DNA of 64,000 nt from Enterocloster aldenensis (GTDB taxonomy: Bacteria; Bacillota; Clostridia; Lachnospirales; Lachnospiraceae): the NCBI RefSeq assembly GCF_003434055.1, contig NZ_QVEX01000020.1, positions 24,801-88,800 on the forward strand, given 5' to 3'. Shown here piece after piece: positions 6,936 to 15,588 of the stretch (position 1 is its first letter; every line of letters begins with the position of its first letter). A program made the translations under genes and the position numbers. The notes beneath the pieces were generated by a model, which had not been told where the DNA came from, searched no databases, and saw only the letters and a list, made by a program, of their open reading frames with translations.

Positions 6936-9185
6936 TCAGACATCCTTGGGAACCAGGGGGGTCCTCCCCTGTTCCTTCACCAGTCTGTCAAATTCCTCCA
7001 GCGGCATGGGCTTAAAGAACGTATATCCCTGTACCACATCACATCCGCAGTGCCTCAGGAATTCCACACTGTCCCTGTCCTCCACGCCTTCGGCGATGGT
7101 CTTGATGTCCAGTTCCTTTGCCATATGGATGAAATTGGAGATTACAATCCGCTCCCTGCCCATATCCCTGCTCTTGTGAAAGAACATGATATCCAGCTTC
7201 AGCACGTCGATGGGCAGATTCTTCAGCAGGTTAAGGGAACTGTAACCCGAACCGAAATCATCCAGGGAACATGTAAATCCATTGTACTGAAGCTGCCTCA
7301 CAATGTCAGAAAACATATCAGTGTCGTTTAGCAATACGCCTTCGGTAAATTCCAGTTCCAGGCACCTGTCCGGAATCCCGAACCGTTTCTTTGTCTCTGA
7401 ATAGTATTGGATGAAGTCCTTCTGTAGCAGACCCACCTTGGAAACATTGACCGCAATGCTGATTGGGTGTCCGCCCTTATCCAGATACCCTCTGTACCAT
7501 CTGCAGACCTGTTCAAACATATACCGGTCCAGCATCACAATCCGTCCGCTCTTCTCAAACAGGGAAATGAACCGGTCCGGAGGTACAAGCCCCCTGGAGG
7601 GGCTGAGCCAGCGCACCAGGGCCTCTGCGCCTGACAGGCAGTTATTGTTCTGGATATTAACCTTGGGCTGCATGTAAACTTTGAATTCACCGGCTTTAAT
7701 GGCTTTCTCAGCTTCTGATTCCAGGATGGAATCCTCTATCTGGCGCTTCCTGAGCCCGCTGTCATACAGGGCAACGTTGCTCCCCGGCTTTTTCTTGGCA
7801 ATCTTATGCGCCATATTGGCATAATTCATCAGCACATCTATGGAAAGCTTTTCATCTCCCGGACTGAGCCGGTAAATCCCCACAGACAGTTCAATAAACG
7901 CCTGGCTTTCAACGCCTGCATTTTTTATATGGTCCAGTACTCCCTGGAACCTGATGTTGAGGCCGCCCTGATCCTCATACTTTACAATACCCGCAAAATT
8001 ATCCGCGGATATACGGCACACGATACAATCCTTATCTTCCAGCCCCTTAAGATATTCTGATATGAGCCTCAGGATCTTATCCCCTTCTTCATATCCAAGT
8101 ATGTCATTGATGAACTTAAACTTTTTTAAATCCCCGTACCACAACAGGTAGGAGGACAGGTCATTTCTTTCCATAAACGGCTTCACATCCAGCTTAAAGC
8201 CGTCAAAATTGCGCAGGCCTGTAAGGGAATCCCTGTATGCCAGGTCCATGAGCATTTTCTGGGTCCTGGCAGCCATGCTTCGCTGCCTTGAAAGGAACAG
8301 GGCGAACAGACAGCAGGACACCACGATGATTGTCATGATCCCGGCGGCTGTCTCCGTGTACCTGGCGCGCAGCACACGGTCAGGCACCATGCTGTGCAGG
8401 TACCAGCGTCCCTCCAGAAGCGGGATGATGACGGATACCTGCTTCCTGCCGGTCCGGTCCAGCATGTCAAAGGATGCGGTCCCTCCTGTTCCAACCGCCT
8501 CCCTTATCAACTCACGGTTCTCAGGCAGGATGTCCCCGGGATAGGCATTGATGGAACGCAGCACATAATCCCCGTCCCCATTGACTATGTTGGAAAAGCC
8601 CTGTCCGCTGAGCACGGGGGCATCCAGGATCCGGCGGAGCACGTCCGCGGAATGGACGGCGCATAATACGCCCATGGTCCCCCCTTCCGAATTGGGGATA
8701 TTGACCCCATAATAATTCACATAACGGTCTTTCCTGCGTTCATCCTGGTATATATCCGATACCGTGCTGGTTCCATAAAGGGCATTTTGGAAAAACTCCA
8801 TGTCGCGGAAGCTGATTTCATAAATACTGCCATCTAAATCCACCAGCCAGGCGCTGCCGTCCGGCCGGGCAAACCCCATTCGGATAAAAGCATTGTCATT
8901 ATTGATTTCCTGCAGGATTGGCAGCAGCTGTTCCCGTTCCATTCCCCCTATCTCGCCCAGGATTACCGCAAGCCCCTCCAGTGTCTGAAGGTCTCCCTGT
9001 ATCTGCTTAATGATGGTGGTTTTTTTCTGTTCCGCAGCATTATACAGCGCCTCGATATTCTCACCCTGGTTCTTTCTGATCATCTGCACCAGAAACAGCA
9101 GGCTGCTGGCAATAAAACATGCGCACAGTAACAGGGGAAGGATTGTATCCCATATCCTGTGCTTGCTTCTGTCTGACCCTTTCAT
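6936..9185 (-). CDS. Membrane sensor with degenerate GGDEF and intact EAL domain (probable c-di-GMP phosphodiesterase)
   Basis: A 749-residue protein. It has an N-terminal membrane helix (about 13-35), an extracellular Cache-like sensor region (36-280), a second helix (about 283-303), a GGDEF-fold domain and a C-terminal EAL domain. The GGDEF signature is replaced by ISADNF, so cyclase activity is unlikely. The EAL domain keeps the motifs EALVRW, NVS, ELEFTE, DDFGSGYSSL, LKLD, EGVE and QGY, so it should hydrolyse cyclic di-GMP, with the GGDEF part perhaps binding GTP as a control module. The ribosome site is weak (GGGG at 8 nt). It is monocistronic, with its own terminator at 6821-6863. Confidence 0.92.
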   Translation of the reverse strand: MKGSDRSKHRIWDTILPLLLCACFIASSLLFLVQMIRKNQGENIEALYNAAEQKKTTIIKQIQGDLQTLEGLAVILGEIGGMEREQLLPILQEINNDNAFIRMGFARPDGSAWLVDLDGSIYEISFRDMEFFQNALYGTSTVSDIYQDERRKDRYVNYYGVNIPNSEGGTMGVLCAVHSADVLRRILDAPVLSGQGFSNIVNGDGDYVLRSINAYPGDILPENRELIREAVGTGGTASFDMLDRTGRKQVSVIIPLLEGRWYLHSMVPDRVLRARYTETAAGIMTIIVVSCCLFALFLSRQRSMAARTQKMLMDLAYRDSLTGLRNFDGFKLDVKPFMERNDLSSYLLWYGDLKKFKFINDILGYEEGDKILRLISEYLKGLEDKDCIVCRISADNFAGIVKYEDQGGLNIRFQGVLDHIKNAGVESQAFIELSVGIYRLSPGDEKLSIDVLMNYANMAHKIAKKKPGSNVALYDSGLRKRQIEDSILESEAEKAIKAGEFKVYMQPKVNIQNNNCLSGAEALVRWLSPSRGLVPPDRFISLFEKSGRIVMLDRYMFEQVCRWYRGYLDKGGHPISIAVNVSKVGLLQKDFIQYYSETKKRFGIPDRCLELEFTEGVLLNDTDMFSDIVRQLQYNGFTCSLDDFGSGYSSLNLLKNLPIDVLKLDIMFFHKSRDMGRERIVISNFIHMAKELDIKTIAEGVEDRDSVEFLRHCGCDVVQGYTFFKPMPLEEFDRLVKEQGRTPLVPKDV

Positions 9186-9279
9186 CTCATATACCCCGGC
9201 CTTTTCTCAAAGTAATATCCATACAATACCGATTATTCAGGTAATATTATAATAATATATCCGGAAACAAATGGCAATC

Positions 9280-9307
9280 AAAAAAACAGGCAGCAAGACT
9301 GCTGCCT
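9280..9307 (-). terminator. Terminator of the SseB gene
   Basis: AGGCAGCA (9288-9295), a 4-nt loop and TGCTGCCT (9300-9307); on the minus strand it is followed by a run of T's (9280-9286). Confidence 0.8.
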
Positions 9308-9359
9308 ATAACCTGGTATTCTGTCCATGGACAGGCCATGGACTTAATGACCATATGGC

Positions 9360-10112
9360 TTACTGTTTTGCCCGTTTTACCTGAAGCGGCATCCTGACTC
9401 CCATGGGGTTAAGGAGCACGCCCGTGGCCTCCGCCACAAGTATCTGGGGAATCCTGTCAGCTGTCACCACAATGGGACGGAGCTGATTCTCTTTATTGAA
9501 CTTCTGGAATTCCATGATATCCGTAAAAATCGCCTGGTAAACTTCCTTGTCATTTAACTTCACAACCGGAATCCCATTCCCCTCTTTCTGGACAGCGGCA
9601 ATGAAGCTTCCTTTGCTGAAGTAGTTGGAAATTTCATCCTGCCATTCCTTAATCTGAGGATTCCCCTCCTGGACAGACGGTTTCCTGGTTTCCTGCATAT
9701 AATAAAGGGCAGTCAGGTGCAGGGAGGGATTTTCCACCAAAAGCTTGCCCTCCGGGTCCTGCTCCGGTTTATTACGTCTTACAAAATCAGCCAGCTGAAT
9801 CCGTGTCTGTGTATCCCCTTCACTTACCAGAAGCGCATTGATGCCCATGGTGTACAGGCTGGTATAGAACAGCAGCATCTGCCTCTTCTCCAGTTTTACA
9901 ATCCCCACAGGTATCCCTGCCTCATTCAGCTGTTTTGCCTTCCCTTCCGCATCCTGCGCGCTGAAAAACATCATGATTTCATCATCAAAGGTTTCAGGGT
10001 CACAGACCACATATGGTTCCTTGGTGCACCCTGATACCAATGCCCAGAGTGATTCCGCAGTTTTAAGGCGCTGTATGATTTCCTGATTCCCTGTGTTTTC
10101 ATTGTTGTTCAT
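9360..10112 (-). CDS. SseB family protein
   Basis: A 250-residue soluble protein. The N-terminal part (about 20-125) resembles the SseB N-terminal domain: LWALVSGCTKEPYVV, DDEIMMFFSAQDAEGKAKQL and GIPVGIVKLEKRQMLLFYTSLYTMGINALLV. The C-terminal half has the pattern expected of a second SseB-type segment (VVKLNDKEVYQAIFTDIMEFQKFN). SseB-like proteins have no firm biochemical role. AAGGAG precedes the ATG, and a terminator follows the stop. The neighbours give no functional clue. Confidence 0.75.
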   Translation of the reverse strand: MNNNENTGNQEIIQRLKTAESLWALVSGCTKEPYVVCDPETFDDEIMMFFSAQDAEGKAKQLNEAGIPVGIVKLEKRQMLLFYTSLYTMGINALLVSEGDTQTRIQLADFVRRNKPEQDPEGKLLVENPSLHLTALYYMQETRKPSVQEGNPQIKEWQDEISNYFSKGSFIAAVQKEGNGIPVVKLNDKEVYQAIFTDIMEFQKFNKENQLRPIVVTADRIPQILVAEATGVLLNPMGVRMPLQVKRAKQ

Positions 10113-10146
10113 TTGTTTCTCTCCTTTTCTACCTTGTTAAGTGCAT

Positions 10147-10166
10147 CCGTGCAGGATCCTGTACGG
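10147..10166. repeat. 20-bp near-perfect palindrome in the SseB / VIT-VWA gap
   Basis: CCGTGCAGGATCCTGTACGG is symmetrical apart from one G/A pair. It lies 35 bp upstream of the SseB start on the divergent side. It could be a regulator site or a hairpin; nothing else identifies it. Confidence 0.35.
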
Positions 10167-10301
10167 CCTTGTCCCTCTGCACGGAACACTTAAACCAGAC
10201 TATCGTTTCTTATTATATCATTCCTTTCACTCATATGCCATTTATTTTATAAATCTTTTCTATTACGTTTCTATTACCTTTATTTTCATCCCATTTTTCG
10301 A

Positions 10302-10342
10302 TTTGATACAACTTTGATGCATCTTTGATGCTTTTTTGATGC
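10302..10342 (+). repeat. Four direct repeats at exact 11-bp spacing upstream of the VIT/VWA-exosortase operon
   Basis: TTTGATAC at 10302, then TTTGATGC at 10313, 10324 and 10335: four copies with an 11-bp period. Such phased direct repeats are typical binding arrays for activators that stack on one face of DNA. The third copy contains TTGATG (10325-10330), a possible -35 that is 17 bp from TATTGT (10348-10353). The array may therefore overlap the promoter of the operon starting at 10403. Confidence 0.65.
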
Positions 10343-10402
10343 ATGGGTATTGTAAATTAAACAGGAAGCCAGCTCCACTATAAGACAATTGAGGTGTCCG
10401 AT

Positions 10403-12448
10403 ATGAAAAAAAAGAAAACATGGCTGTTTATACTTTCTTTAATACTGCTCCTGTCCCTGTGCCCTGCCGCCTATGGCGGGGAAGACGGCAATGACCCGGT
10501 TGACAAAACCCTTGCCCCTTATTTCCTGGTTGAAGGGGCGGACCCATCCTCTGACAGCTTTCCGCTAAAGGACACAAAGGTGTCAACCACCATAAACGGC
10601 GTCATAGCCGAAACCTATGTTACCCAGACCTATGGAAATGAGGGCAGTGTCCCTGTAAATGCAAGCTATGTCTTTCCTGCCTCCACCAGGGTCTCTGTCC
10701 ACGGTATGAAAATGCAGATTGGAGACAAGGCTGTCACTGCCAGGATAAAGGAAAAGGAAGAGGCGCGCCAGGAATTCACCGCTGCTAAAAGCCAGGGAAA
10801 AAGCGCGTCCCTCCTTGAACAGCAGCGCCCCAACGTATTTACAATGAAGGTAGCCAACATCATGCCCGGTGATACGGTAAATATCGAACTGCATTATACG
10901 GAAATGCTTGTCTTAACTGAAGGGACCTACGAATTTGTATTCCCTGCGGTTGTGGGTCCCCGGTACGTAAGCCCTTCATCGGACCAGAAGGAGGGCGGGC
11001 ATGAATGGGCAGCCGCGCCCTACCAGGAAAAAAACGCTGCGCCCAAGGGAACCTACGACATTGCGGTCAGCCTTTCCACAGGCGTCCCCATTACCGGCCT
11101 GGCCTGCGCCTCCCATAAAATCAATGTGGAGCAGCCCGTTGATTCCTCTGCCCGGATTGCGCTGGGGGATCCGGCCGATCATGGCGGGGACCGGGATTTC
11201 ATACTCCGCTGGCAGCTGGCCGGACAGGCGGTAAAAAGCGGCCTTATGCTGAATACCGGTGAAAAGGAAAATTTCTTCATGCTCATGGTCCAGCCCCCGG
11301 AACGTGTATCGGCAGAAGACATCCCTTCCCGTGAATATATTTTTGTCCTGGATGTGTCCGGATCCATGTTCGGATATCCGCTGGACACTGCCAAGGAACT
11401 GATTGAGGACATGGTTTCCAACCTGCGTGAAACAGACACCTTTAACCTGATACTTTTCTCCAATAACGCCATATGTATGTCGCCGGAATCACTGCCTGCC
11501 ACGGATAAGAATGTGGGGCAGGCCATTGACCTGATCAACCGCCAGAAAGGAGGCGGCGGCACCGAGCTGGCACCGGCCCTGAAAAAAGCAGCCGGGATTC
11601 CCATGGATCCCAGGGCAGGCACCGTCTCCCGCAGCATCGTGGTCATCACGGACGGTTATATGTCTGACGAACAGGCCATATTTGACATTGTATCAGGAAA
11701 CCTTGACACCACCAGCTTTTTCTCCTTTGGCATCGGGACCTCCGTGAACCGTTACCTGATTGACGGCATTGCCAGGGCGGGAGGCGGCGGATCCTTTGTT
11801 GTCACGGATCCGGCTGAAGCAGCGGATACGGCCAGGCTCTTTGAGACCTATATACACTCGCCTGTTTTAACGGACATCCATGTGGACTATGACGGATTTG
11901 ATGTCTACGACATCGAACCCACGGCCATTCCCACCCTCTTTGCCCAAAAACCCATTGTCCTGTTTGGGAAATGGCGGGGCCGGCCCGCCGGCGCCATACA
12001 CATCACAGGAAAGTCCGGGACCGGGGATTACAGCCAGACAATCCAGGTTTCAGAAACAGCGGCCTTAGGCACAAACACCGCCATCCCCTATCTGTGGGCA
12101 CGCACCCGTGTGGAAAACCTGATGGATTATGGATTCAACGGCGGGGATGAGGAAGCTGTCAGGAAAGAAGTGACCGCCCTGGGCCTTGACTACAGCATGA
12201 TGACTTCCTATACCTCCTTTGTGGCAGTGATGGATGAAGTGCGCAACACCACAGGTGAAGGCAGGGATGTGGACCAGCCGCTGCCCCTTCCCCTGCATGT
12301 GTCTGACCTGGCCGTGGGCAGGGGATACACCATTGGCTCCGAACCGGATATCCTGCTCCTTGCAGCGGCTGCGGCTCTTATATTGATTTTGAATATCCGG
12401 AACACCACTGCAGGCAGCAATCATGCCGGAGGTAAGAATGATGGCTGA
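10403..12448 (+). CDS. Secreted VIT and von Willebrand factor A domain protein with exosortase-type C-terminal tail
   Basis: A 681-residue protein. It starts with a signal peptide (MKKKKTWLFILSLILLLSLC) and a VIT domain (about 35-165; VSTTINGVIAETYVTQTYGN, YVFPASTRVSVHGMKM). A VWA domain follows (about 310-490), whose MIDAS motif DVSGS in YIFVLDVSGSMFG is intact, then a beta-rich region. The tail reads SEPDILLLAAAAALILIL then NIR: an xEP motif, a hydrophobic helix and a basic residue, the plan of PEP-CTERM exosortase signals. The ATG at 10403 has GAGGTG upstream. The gene overlaps the exosortase-like gene, which probably cleaves and anchors it. The ligand is unknown; VIT/VWA proteins often bind surfaces or other proteins. 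Confidence 0.88.
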   Translation: MKKKKTWLFILSLILLLSLCPAAYGGEDGNDPVDKTLAPYFLVEGADPSSDSFPLKDTKVSTTINGVIAETYVTQTYGNEGSVPVNASYVFPASTRVSVHGMKMQIGDKAVTARIKEKEEARQEFTAAKSQGKSASLLEQQRPNVFTMKVANIMPGDTVNIELHYTEMLVLTEGTYEFVFPAVVGPRYVSPSSDQKEGGHEWAAAPYQEKNAAPKGTYDIAVSLSTGVPITGLACASHKINVEQPVDSSARIALGDPADHGGDRDFILRWQLAGQAVKSGLMLNTGEKENFFMLMVQPPERVSAEDIPSREYIFVLDVSGSMFGYPLDTAKELIEDMVSNLRETDTFNLILFSNNAICMSPESLPATDKNVGQAIDLINRQKGGGGTELAPALKKAAGIPMDPRAGTVSRSIVVITDGYMSDEQAIFDIVSGNLDTTSFFSFGIGTSVNRYLIDGIARAGGGGSFVVTDPAEAADTARLFETYIHSPVLTDIHVDYDGFDVYDIEPTAIPTLFAQKPIVLFGKWRGRPAGAIHITGKSGTGDYSQTIQVSETAALGTNTAIPYLWARTRVENLMDYGFNGGDEEAVRKEVTALGLDYSMMTSYTSFVAVMDEVRNTTGEGRDVDQPLPLPLHVSDLAVGRGYTIGSEPDILLLAAAAALILILNIRNTTAGSNHAGGKNDG

Positions 12449-13232
12449 GACATCCATGCCGGGCTCTTTTAAAATATTCCCTATCCTCAGACAGAACTGG
12501 CCATACTATCTCACCGGGACAGCTGTCATAATCATCATCAAGGTTTTTTACGGACACGCGGCCGCCAGCCGGCTAACATGGATCCTGACCCCCACGGCCT
12601 GGTGGGTCAGGACCTTAAGCAGGATCCCGTTTGAATATGACCCCATTGCAGGATATGTGAATTATCCCCTCCGCTTTATCATTGCGCCATCCTGTTCCGG
12701 TGTCCAGTTCATGATGATTGCCATTGCCATGCTTATTTTTTCTTATGTTCACCGCATGGATACAAAAAAGAAAAAAATCATCTGGACCCTTTTCAGTTTC
12801 GGGATATCCTATCTGTCCACTGTGTTTATCAATGGGTTCCGAATCCTGCTGTCCATATACCTGCCTGCCTCGCTGCCGGTCTGGCTGCACAATCCCCGGC
12901 TTTACGAGGGGTGGCTGACCCGCGGACGGCTTCACACCATGACCGGGGTGGCTGTGTATTTCACATCCCTGTTCATACTGTATCACGGCGCAGGACATAT
13001 TTCAGGCAAACCATTCCCCACATGGTCCCCGCCCCTTTTCTGGTATGTCTTCCTTGTGCTGGGCCTTCCTTTCCTTAACAGAGCATGCAAAAACAACGGG
13101 CCCCGGTTCCTGGAATACGCAGCGCTACTGGCAGCCGTATGCACGGTTATCCTGTTCCTGTTTTTTCTGGCAGGCAGGATGAGACGGCATTTTATGAAAC
13201 GGCATGGAAATACTGCCGTGGACAAAAACTGA
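12438..13232 (+). CDS. Exosortase-family transpeptidase (exosortase K-like)
   Basis: A protein of about 264 residues with seven to eight membrane segments. It carries the exosortase/archaeosortase catalytic triad in order: Cys in IIAPSCSGVQFMMI, Arg in FINGFRILLS and His in GRLHTMTGVAVYF. These enzymes cut a C-terminal signal and transfer the protein to a cell-surface acceptor. The best family match I can recall is exosortase K, the type seen in Clostridia. GGAGG lies 5 nt before ATG 12438 and 8 nt before ATG 12441; either start overlaps the VIT/VWA stop, so the two are translationally coupled. That pairing supports one dedicated substrate. Confidence 0.85.
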   Translation: MMAETSMPGSFKIFPILRQNWPYYLTGTAVIIIIKVFYGHAAASRLTWILTPTAWWVRTLSRIPFEYDPIAGYVNYPLRFIIAPSCSGVQFMMIAIAMLIFSYVHRMDTKKKKIIWTLFSFGISYLSTVFINGFRILLSIYLPASLPVWLHNPRLYEGWLTRGRLHTMTGVAVYFTSLFILYHGAGHISGKPFPTWSPPLFWYVFLVLGLPFLNRACKNNGPRFLEYAALLAAVCTVILFLFFLAGRMRRHFMKRHGNTAVDKN

Positions 13233-13243
13233 CCAATACATGA

Positions 13244-13288
13244 AGATTCCCCTGCCTGACGGCATCCAGCCGGTCAGCAGGGGAATCT
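13244..13288. terminator. Long hairpin between the convergent exosortase and racemase genes
   Basis: AGATTCCCCTGCCTGAC (13244-13260) pairs with GTCAGCAGGGGAATCT (13273-13288), with one bulged base. Its position between two convergent genes suggests a bidirectional terminator, but neither side has a good T-run. Confidence 0.55.
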
Positions 13289-13309
13289 ATATCAATCTGT
13301 CTTATGATA

Positions 13310-14029
13310 TCACAGTTCCACATGGCTGGCGTTGCGAAACACAGGGTACACTGCCGTTGCATGCACCAGTCCCAGCCTCACACTCATCTCCGCATATGCA
13401 GGCGCGATAAACGCAGGGTCGATGACCTTGACCGGAAGCTCCTTTTCCAGCATCTCCCCATAACCTGCCATGCCCAGGCAGCCCAGGATAACGCCGTCCG
13501 CCTGTTCTTCCCTGACAGCTTTTTCGCAGACCTGTTTCAGATACCGTGCGGTTGCCCCGGGGTCAGCCCTCAGTTCCCCGATGGGAATGTCCAGCGCCCT
13601 CACGGAAGTCATCTTTTCCCTGGCAATCCCGTTGCGCATCAGCCTGCGGTATGTCCTTGGGATGTTGGCGCTCTCCGTGGTGATTACCACGAACCGGCTG
13701 CACAGCAGGCTGGCCGCGCAGAGGCTGGTCTCCCCTGGCCCGATTACCGGGATCCTCACATTCTCCCGCACCGCGTCAATCCCCACATCGCTGAAACAGT
13801 ATATGACAATGGCGTCATATCCTTCCTGCTCAGCTTTTATGCTTTCCTTCACAAGCTCCGGGGCTGCAAATGCCTCATCCGTGTTGCAGTCCAGCTCGTC
13901 CGGCCCTTTCTTTATACAGTCCACGGATATGGTCACGCCCTTTGACACGGCGGCTGACAGCATCTTTTCCCTTTGGTCCATGGTCTCCCGGTCCATGGCC
14001 TTGTCTGTCATGATTACTTTAATCTTCAT
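13310..14029 (-). CDS. Aspartate/glutamate/hydantoin racemase family protein
   Basis: A 239-residue cytoplasmic protein of the Asp/Glu/hydantoin racemase superfamily. The two catalytic Cys are present, one per lobe: YCFSDVGIDAVRE in the first and ILGCLGMAGYGEML in the second. GGAGG lies 5 nt before the ATG at 14029; a four-codon longer start lacks a site. It is the last gene of the sigma-54-controlled operon, only 2 bp after the AGCS symporter. It may therefore racemise the amino acid or hydantoin-like compound that the operon imports or makes. The exact substrate cannot be read from the sequence. Confidence 0.85.
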   Translation of the reverse strand: MKIKVIMTDKAMDRETMDQREKMLSAAVSKGVTISVDCIKKGPDELDCNTDEAFAAPELVKESIKAEQEGYDAIVIYCFSDVGIDAVRENVRIPVIGPGETSLCAASLLCSRFVVITTESANIPRTYRRLMRNGIAREKMTSVRALDIPIGELRADPGATARYLKQVCEKAVREEQADGVILGCLGMAGYGEMLEKELPVKVIDPAFIAPAYAEMSVRLGLVHATAVYPVFRNASHVEL

Positions 14030-14031
14030 GC

Positions 14032-15558
14032 TTACCTCCATACATCTGTCTCAATGCCTATGTCAGATGATACAAACCGCCTGCCTCCGCTGCATTTATA
14101 ATTCTTATATGCATTGAGGATGATATTCCTGGCCATGAGCAGGGTTGGGATATTGATGAATACCAGCACCACGTTAATCAGGTCCGATACATACCACAGG
14201 TTATCCAGCTGAAGCCCTGCCAGCACGGTAATGGTCCCCAGCGGCACAAAGAATAATGCGCCCAGCACGCGGACAAAACCGATAAAACCTTTGCTGGTGG
14301 AAATCTTGTTGGCTGCGATTTCCGCATAAGTCAGGTCGCACAGCAGGGTTGTAAATGCAAACAGTCCGAACGCAATGGCCACGAATATCAGGGCCGCGGT
14401 GTCCATGGCAGTACCCGGGACCAGTTCCTTGACAGAGGTCAGGAAAGTGCCTATCTTATCCAGCTTCAAGGTGTCCCAGTCAATACCTGGGTTTTCCCAG
14501 ATGGTTCCTGCCGTGATGACAAAACCGGTCAGGGAACAGATCACAATGGTATCCACAAACACACCGATGGCCTGGACAAAGCCCTGCTCACATGGATGGT
14601 TTGCATCCGCAATGGAACTGGCCTGGGTGGCAGTACCCATGCCGGCCTCATTGGAGAGCAGGCCCCTCTTAAGGCCCTGGGCCATGGCCACGCCGAAAGC
14701 GCCTCCGAATACGGCCGATGGCTTGAAAGCCCCTCCGAACACAGCAGCCACAAAGGCCGGGACCTTATTCAGGTTCAGGATGATAAGCAGGGCAATCACC
14801 GCAATATACAGGGCCGCCATCACAGGAACAGCCCGGTCGGAGAACCTGACCACGCTTTTGATCCCGCCAAAGGTAATGACTGCGATAATCACCACAATGG
14901 CAGCAGCAATGACATAATAGAGGGGTTCTGATACCTGGGTCACGCGCCCGGTCACTTCATTGGCAATGGAGCTGGCCGCTGTAAACACATGGAATGTATG
15001 TACCGGAATGCTCAGCATGTTGTAGAGCAGGTACAGGATACACATCCCTGCGCCCACCCATGCCTTGTTCTTCCATATTTTCTGGATATAAAACGTAAAT
15101 CCCCCCACATATTCATCGCCCTTTTTCTCCTTGTATATCTGCGCCAGGGTGGCCTCCCCAAAGGAGGTTGCCATGCCTGCAAAGGCAGATATCCACATCC
15201 AGAAAATCGCGCCCGGGCCGCCAATCGTGACAGCGCCCGTAACACCCACGATATTGCCTGCCCCTACCCTGCCCGCCATACTGATCAGGAAGGCCGCAAG
15301 CTGGGTGGTGCCCACCTTGGCCTTTGTCTTAGCAGTAAGCAGCTTAAGGCCGGTCTTAAATTCCTTCATCTGGACAAAGTTGAATTTAAAGGTAAAGTAA
15401 AAGCTGCCTCCCAGCAGCAGTAAGATTGCCAGGGAGAACTGCCCCAGGATAGGGATTCCGGAATACCACGCATAATTGGTTGGGAAATCCCATAGGAAAT
15501 CCGCAACAGGCACAACGCCTGCAAACATCCTGTCCACCATCTCAAAAATTCCCGCCAT
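14032..15558 (-). CDS. AGCS family sodium:amino-acid (alanine/glycine) symporter
   Basis: A 508-residue membrane protein with about eleven hydrophobic segments and AGCS hallmarks: TTQLAAFLISMAGRVGAGNIVGV, GPGAIFWMWISAFAGMATSF, GGAFGVAMAQGLKRGLLSNEAGMGTA. The family imports small neutral amino acids with sodium or protons. The inner ATG at 15558 has GGAGG 9 nt upstream and is preferred to the ATG seven codons earlier. It is the third gene of a four-gene unit with two deacetylase-fold proteins and a racemase, so its cargo is probably the nitrogenous substrate or product of those enzymes. Confidence 0.93.
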   Translation of the reverse strand: MAGIFEMVDRMFAGVVPVADFLWDFPTNYAWYSGIPILGQFSLAILLLLGGSFYFTFKFNFVQMKEFKTGLKLLTAKTKAKVGTTQLAAFLISMAGRVGAGNIVGVTGAVTIGGPGAIFWMWISAFAGMATSFGEATLAQIYKEKKGDEYVGGFTFYIQKIWKNKAWVGAGMCILYLLYNMLSIPVHTFHVFTAASSIANEVTGRVTQVSEPLYYVIAAAIVVIIAVITFGGIKSVVRFSDRAVPVMAALYIAVIALLIILNLNKVPAFVAAVFGGAFKPSAVFGGAFGVAMAQGLKRGLLSNEAGMGTATQASSIADANHPCEQGFVQAIGVFVDTIVICSLTGFVITAGTIWENPGIDWDTLKLDKIGTFLTSVKELVPGTAMDTAALIFVAIAFGLFAFTTLLCDLTYAEIAANKISTSKGFIGFVRVLGALFFVPLGTITVLAGLQLDNLWYVSDLINVVLVFINIPTLLMARNIILNAYKNYKCSGGRRFVSSDIGIETDVWR

Positions 15559-15588
15559 GAACCATTTCCTCCATTTCATTTTGTATTG

